Of a stretch of DNA of 7,794 nt, positions 6,062-7,794 are shown piece after piece (the first letter of the stretch is position 1; every line of letters starts with the position of its first letter). This stretch comes from Deinococcales bacterium (lineage in GTDB: Bacteria; Deinococcota; Deinococci; Deinococcales; Deinococcaceae), in the NCBI GenBank assembly GCA_025359705.1, contig JANYFS010000108.1, positions 1-7,794 on the forward strand. Direction: 5' to 3'. The position numbers and the translations under genes are program-made. The notes under the pieces are model-generated. The model was not told where the DNA came from and did no database searches. It worked only from the letters and a program-made list of their open reading frames with translations.

Positions 6062-6082
6062 GGGAGGGTTTTAAACCCTCCC
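6062..6082. terminator. Perfect inverted repeat downstream of glmM, no T-run
   Basis: GGGAGGGTTT (6062-6071) and AAACCCTCCC (6073-6082) are perfect 10-base complements about one base; as a hairpin it is a 7-base G/C stem with a TTTTAAA loop. The 3' side reads AATCTCGC, without a T-run on either strand, so ending of glmM transcription here is possible but not typical. It also resembles short G-run palindromes dispersed in intergenic regions of other bacteria. Confidence 0.4.
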
Positions 6083-6091
6083 AATCTCGCC

Positions 6092-6105
6092 TAAGCTCGA
6101 GCTTA
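6092..6105. repeat. 14-base perfect palindrome centred on CTCGAG
   Basis: TAAGCTCGAGCTTA is the longest perfect palindrome built round a CTCGAG in the window. It lies 10 bases after the G-run inverted repeat and 88 bases before rbfA. It is the only CTCGAG in this spacer and could be a protein-binding site. Confidence 0.5.
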
Positions 6106-6192
6106 AAGTAAAGATCTTTCAAAGTTTTATCTCAAAAAACTAATGAAACTTCACCCTAACCAATAAACCAAATACACCAGAGGTCAAAATAC

Positions 6193-6474
6193 ATGTCACA
6201 GCAACAAACCCAAGAACATATCCTTCGCGCCCTCTCGAGTGCGATTGGTGAACTGAAAGACCCTCGAGTACCGTTGATTGTGACGGTGGAGCGGATTCAT
6301 TTGGCTAAAGATCTTTCCAAAGCTAAGGTTTACCTATCCACTTTGGGCAATATGGCCCAACTGCTCGAGGCACTCGAGAGTGCCAAAGGCCATTTGCAAC
6401 GCGAACTTGCAGGACGGGTACAAATGCGTAAAACCCCACTGCTCGAGTTTGTAGACGCTTCGGTTACGTTTTAA
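6193..6474 (+). CDS. rbfA: 30S ribosome-binding factor A
   Basis: RbfA binds the immature 30S subunit and helps 16S rRNA 5'-end processing and late maturation, notably in the cold. The 93-residue product is close to Thermus-type RbfA and lacks the longer C-terminal tail of E. coli (133). Family stretches seen are ELKDPRVPLIVTV (20-32), KDLSKAKVYLS (39-49), the SAKGHLQRELAGRVQMRKTPLLEFV block (63-87) and a terminal D-x-S (88-90), consistent with the single KH-like fold. AGGT at 6181-6184 lies 8 bases before the ATG. In many bacteria rbfA follows infB; here it follows glmM after 180 bases. An SCP2-like gene starts 14 bases after its stop, so the two are probably one operon. Five CTCGAG sites fall within 282 bases, the densest gene in the window. 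Confidence 0.93.
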   Translation: MSQQQTQEHILRALSSAIGELKDPRVPLIVTVERIHLAKDLSKAKVYLSTLGNMAQLLEALESAKGHLQRELAGRVQMRKTPLLEFVDASVTF

Positions 6475-6488
6475 AGGGTTGCGAAAAG

Positions 6489-6809
6489 ATGGCTTCCGAA
6501 TCCACCCTCGAGCAAATAAAGCAGCGCCTGAATCCTGCTGCTAAAGCCCAACTGAATGCGGTCTATGCCCTCGAGCTGGACGGTATTTCTTACACTTTGG
6601 ATCTCAGGAACAGTGGGGCGGGAATGCTTCAGGGCAAACCCACCCAACACGGTTTGAATGCAGTCTCGAGCCTGATTTTGTCGGAAAAACATCTGCTCGA
6701 GCTGGCAAGTGGAAAACTGAATGTGGTGCTGGCTTTGCTGTCTGGCAAATTGAAAATGCATGGGGATCTTGCCGAGGCTAAAAAGTTGGGGCGCGTGCTT
6801 CGGGGTTAA
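6489..6809 (+). CDS. SCP2 (sterol carrier protein 2) domain-like protein
   Basis: This 106-residue protein has the length of a single SCP2 lipid-binding domain. The best evidence is the C-terminal half: LASGKLNVVLALLSGKLKMHGD (72-92) followed by LAEAKKLGRVL, which matches the SCP2 pattern of a G-D turn after a K-rich strand and a final helix. The N-terminal half (LDGISYTLDLRNSGAGMLQGKP, about 30-51) fits the strands of the fold. Such bacterial proteins are thought to bind hydrophobic ligands such as acyl chains; the ligand here is unknown. There is no signal peptide, so it is cytoplasmic. AAAGGG (6473-6478) overlapping the rbfA stop serves as Shine-Dalgarno, and the 14-base gap implies co-transcription with rbfA, though no functional link is known. 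Four CTCGAG sites, three as Leu-Glu. Confidence 0.8.
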   Translation: MASESTLEQIKQRLNPAAKAQLNAVYALELDGISYTLDLRNSGAGMLQGKPTQHGLNAVSSLILSEKHLLELASGKLNVVLALLSGKLKMHGDLAEAKKLGRVLRG

Positions 6810-6833
6810 AATAGCACACAGGTCACATAGATC

Positions 6834-6871
6834 ACCGCTCGAGGGGTAGCCGACTTTCCCAGTCGAGCGGT
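6834..6871. other. 9-base inverted repeat 25 bases after the SCP2-like gene
   Basis: ACCGCTCGA (6834-6842) is perfectly complementary to TCGAGCGGT (6863-6871). GGG (6844-6846) and CCC (6858-6860) can add three inner pairs. One arm contains a full CTCGAG, the other the variant GTCGAG. No T-run follows on the plus strand, so this is not a standard terminator; it may be an mRNA-stabilising hairpin or a binding site. Confidence 0.5.
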
Positions 6872-6922
6872 TGCATATCCATCACTGTTCAAAATATCCC
6901 AAAATTTGTAATTCTTGAGCAT

Positions 6923-6954
6923 ACGCTGTGCTACACTCGAGCCACAGCGTTTTT
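6923..6954 (+). terminator. Rho-independent terminator after rbfA-SCP2 unit
   Basis: ACGCTGTG (6923-6930) and CACAGCGT (6943-6950) form a perfect 8-base stem, followed by T to 6954. The 12-base loop contains CTCGAG (6936-6941). It ends only 35 bases before the next start codon. It can end the rbfA transcript, or act as an attenuator if the next gene is transcribed from further upstream. Confidence 0.7.
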
Positions 6955-6989
6955 CAAAATAGCATCCCTCAATTGGAGGCAATACACTC

Positions 6990-7794
6990 ATGTTCAAACG
7001 AACAGGTCTACTTTTAGCCCTCTGCTGCGCTTGTTTTAGCGCTCGAGCCGCAGATTTACCCGTGATCACTGTGGGCATGGTTCTGCCCCTGACCAGCCCA
7101 ATCAAAGACCTTGCCGAAGAGATTCGTAACGCTGCCACCCTCTACCTCGAGCAAAATAAGGCCCGATTTAAAGCACTGGGCTACACCATTCAAATTAAAG
7201 TAGTAGACGACAAAGATGACGAAGTGGAAGGGGTAGATCAAGCTAAAAACCTAATCGCGGATAGCAGCATTTTGGCAGCTATTGGCCCGCTCACTTCGGA
7301 TATGGCAATCAATATCCAAGACCTCTTTGTAAGTGCGAATTTATCACTTTTGGTTCCTTCGGCTACCCACACTGCTATCACCGAAAAAGGGCAAGGGATT
7401 ATACAAAGATTGGTAGGTCGTAACGATCAGATTGCTCAAGCAAGTGCCGATTTCATATCCGAAACACTGCACGCCCATAGTATCTATATTTTGCGCGATC
7501 AAAGTGGAGATGGTCGAGATTTGTGTGATTCGATGCCCCCTATTTTACTAAAAGACAAAATCAAAACACTGGGGGTCAGTTCTATTTCGATTGCCGAGGA
7601 ATACAAAAAAATCATCAAATCTATAAAAGATACCAAACCCGAAATTATTTTCTATTGTGGAAAATACGATGTCGCCGCTGCTCTACTGAACTTAATTCGC
7701 AAAGAAAATATCGACACTTTCTTTATTGGTGGGGATACCTTGGGAACCTCTGGTTTTAAGAACTTGGCAGGCCACGCCGCCCAAGGGGTCTATT
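6990..7794 (+). CDS. Exported substrate-binding protein, LivJ/branched-chain amino acid ABC type (C-terminus beyond window)
   Basis: The frame opens at ATG 6990 and is open to the right edge, giving 268 codons of a protein normally of about 370-400. It is probably the periplasmic ligand-binding part of an ABC importer of the LivJ (type I periplasmic fold) family, for branched-chain amino acids, amides or related solutes. The N terminus MFKRTGLLLALCCACFSARA is a signal peptide with cleavage likely after A20; no good lipobox is seen despite three cysteines. Family stretches are ITVGMVLPLTS (26-36), QIKVVDDKDD (68-77), the AIGPLTSD turn (97-104), LLVPSATH (120-127) and FFIGGDTLGTSGF (244-256). 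GGAGG (6974-6978) is 11 bases before the ATG. The later half is richer in A+T and uses ATA, AGA and TTA more than its neighbours, with no CTCGAG after 7151. The ligand cannot be named. Confidence 0.85.
   Translation, partial: MFKRTGLLLALCCACFSARAADLPVITVGMVLPLTSPIKDLAEEIRNAATLYLEQNKARFKALGYTIQIKVVDDKDDEVEGVDQAKNLIADSSILAAIGPLTSDMAINIQDLFVSANLSLLVPSATHTAITEKGQGIIQRLVGRNDQIAQASADFISETLHAHSIYILRDQSGDGRDLCDSMPPILLKDKIKTLGVSSISIAEEYKKIIKSIKDTKPEIIFYCGKYDVAAALLNLIRKENIDTFFIGGDTLGTSGFKNLAGHAAQGVY

Noticed and set aside
6110..6322. AAAGATCTTTCAAAG at 6110-6124 resembling AAAGATCTTTCCAAAG at 6307-6322
   Set aside because: The second copy encodes the conserved KDLSKAK of RbfA, so it is constrained by the protein. 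A single near match is probably coincidence.

Overview
The window looks like a chromosomal piece from a bacterium of the Deinococcota, most likely order Deinococcales. The basis is protein similarity from memory: S12 and S7 match Deinococcus versions closely (the S12 stretch GSLDTQGVK and the S7 stretch KKKDDIERMAEANRAYAHYRW). The placement is an inference. Base composition looks close to balanced by eye, lower in GC than most Deinococcus. Nothing looks like a phage, plasmid or insertion sequence.

Layout. The left third is on the minus strand: the str gene cluster in the order rpsL, rpsG, then fusA (cut by the left edge). A good promoter precedes rpsL, and rpsL and rpsG overlap at TAATG. A 420-base spacer with a terminator-like hairpin separates rpsG from fusA. 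Divergent from this cluster, on the plus strand, is a tRNA-Leu(CAG) with its own strong promoter and a rho-independent terminator. The rest is plus strand: a phosphate acyl (butyryl) transferase, an unrecognised 133-residue protein, glmM, then rbfA with an SCP2-like gene 14 bases behind it, and at the right edge the start of an exported LivJ-type substrate-binding protein.

How the genes relate. S12, S7, EF-G, tRNA-Leu and RbfA all serve translation or 30S assembly. GlmM supplies glucosamine-1-phosphate for the cell envelope. The acyl transferase, SCP2-like protein and binding protein suggest acyl/lipid metabolism and solute uptake, but share no visible pathway here. Most of the window is ordinary housekeeping sequence.

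The striking feature is not a gene. The palindrome CTCGAG occurs 46 times by hand count in 7.8 kb, where about 2 would be expected by chance. It lies in coding and non-coding DNA alike and is about 2.5 times denser in spacers. Inside genes it is mostly in frame as the codon pair CTC-GAG (Leu-Glu). It behaves like a highly iterated palindrome of the cyanobacterial HIP1 kind, but with a different sequence. A second layer of structure is that five of the seven larger spacers carry short degenerate tandem repeats with unit lengths of 7, 8, 11 or 12 bases.
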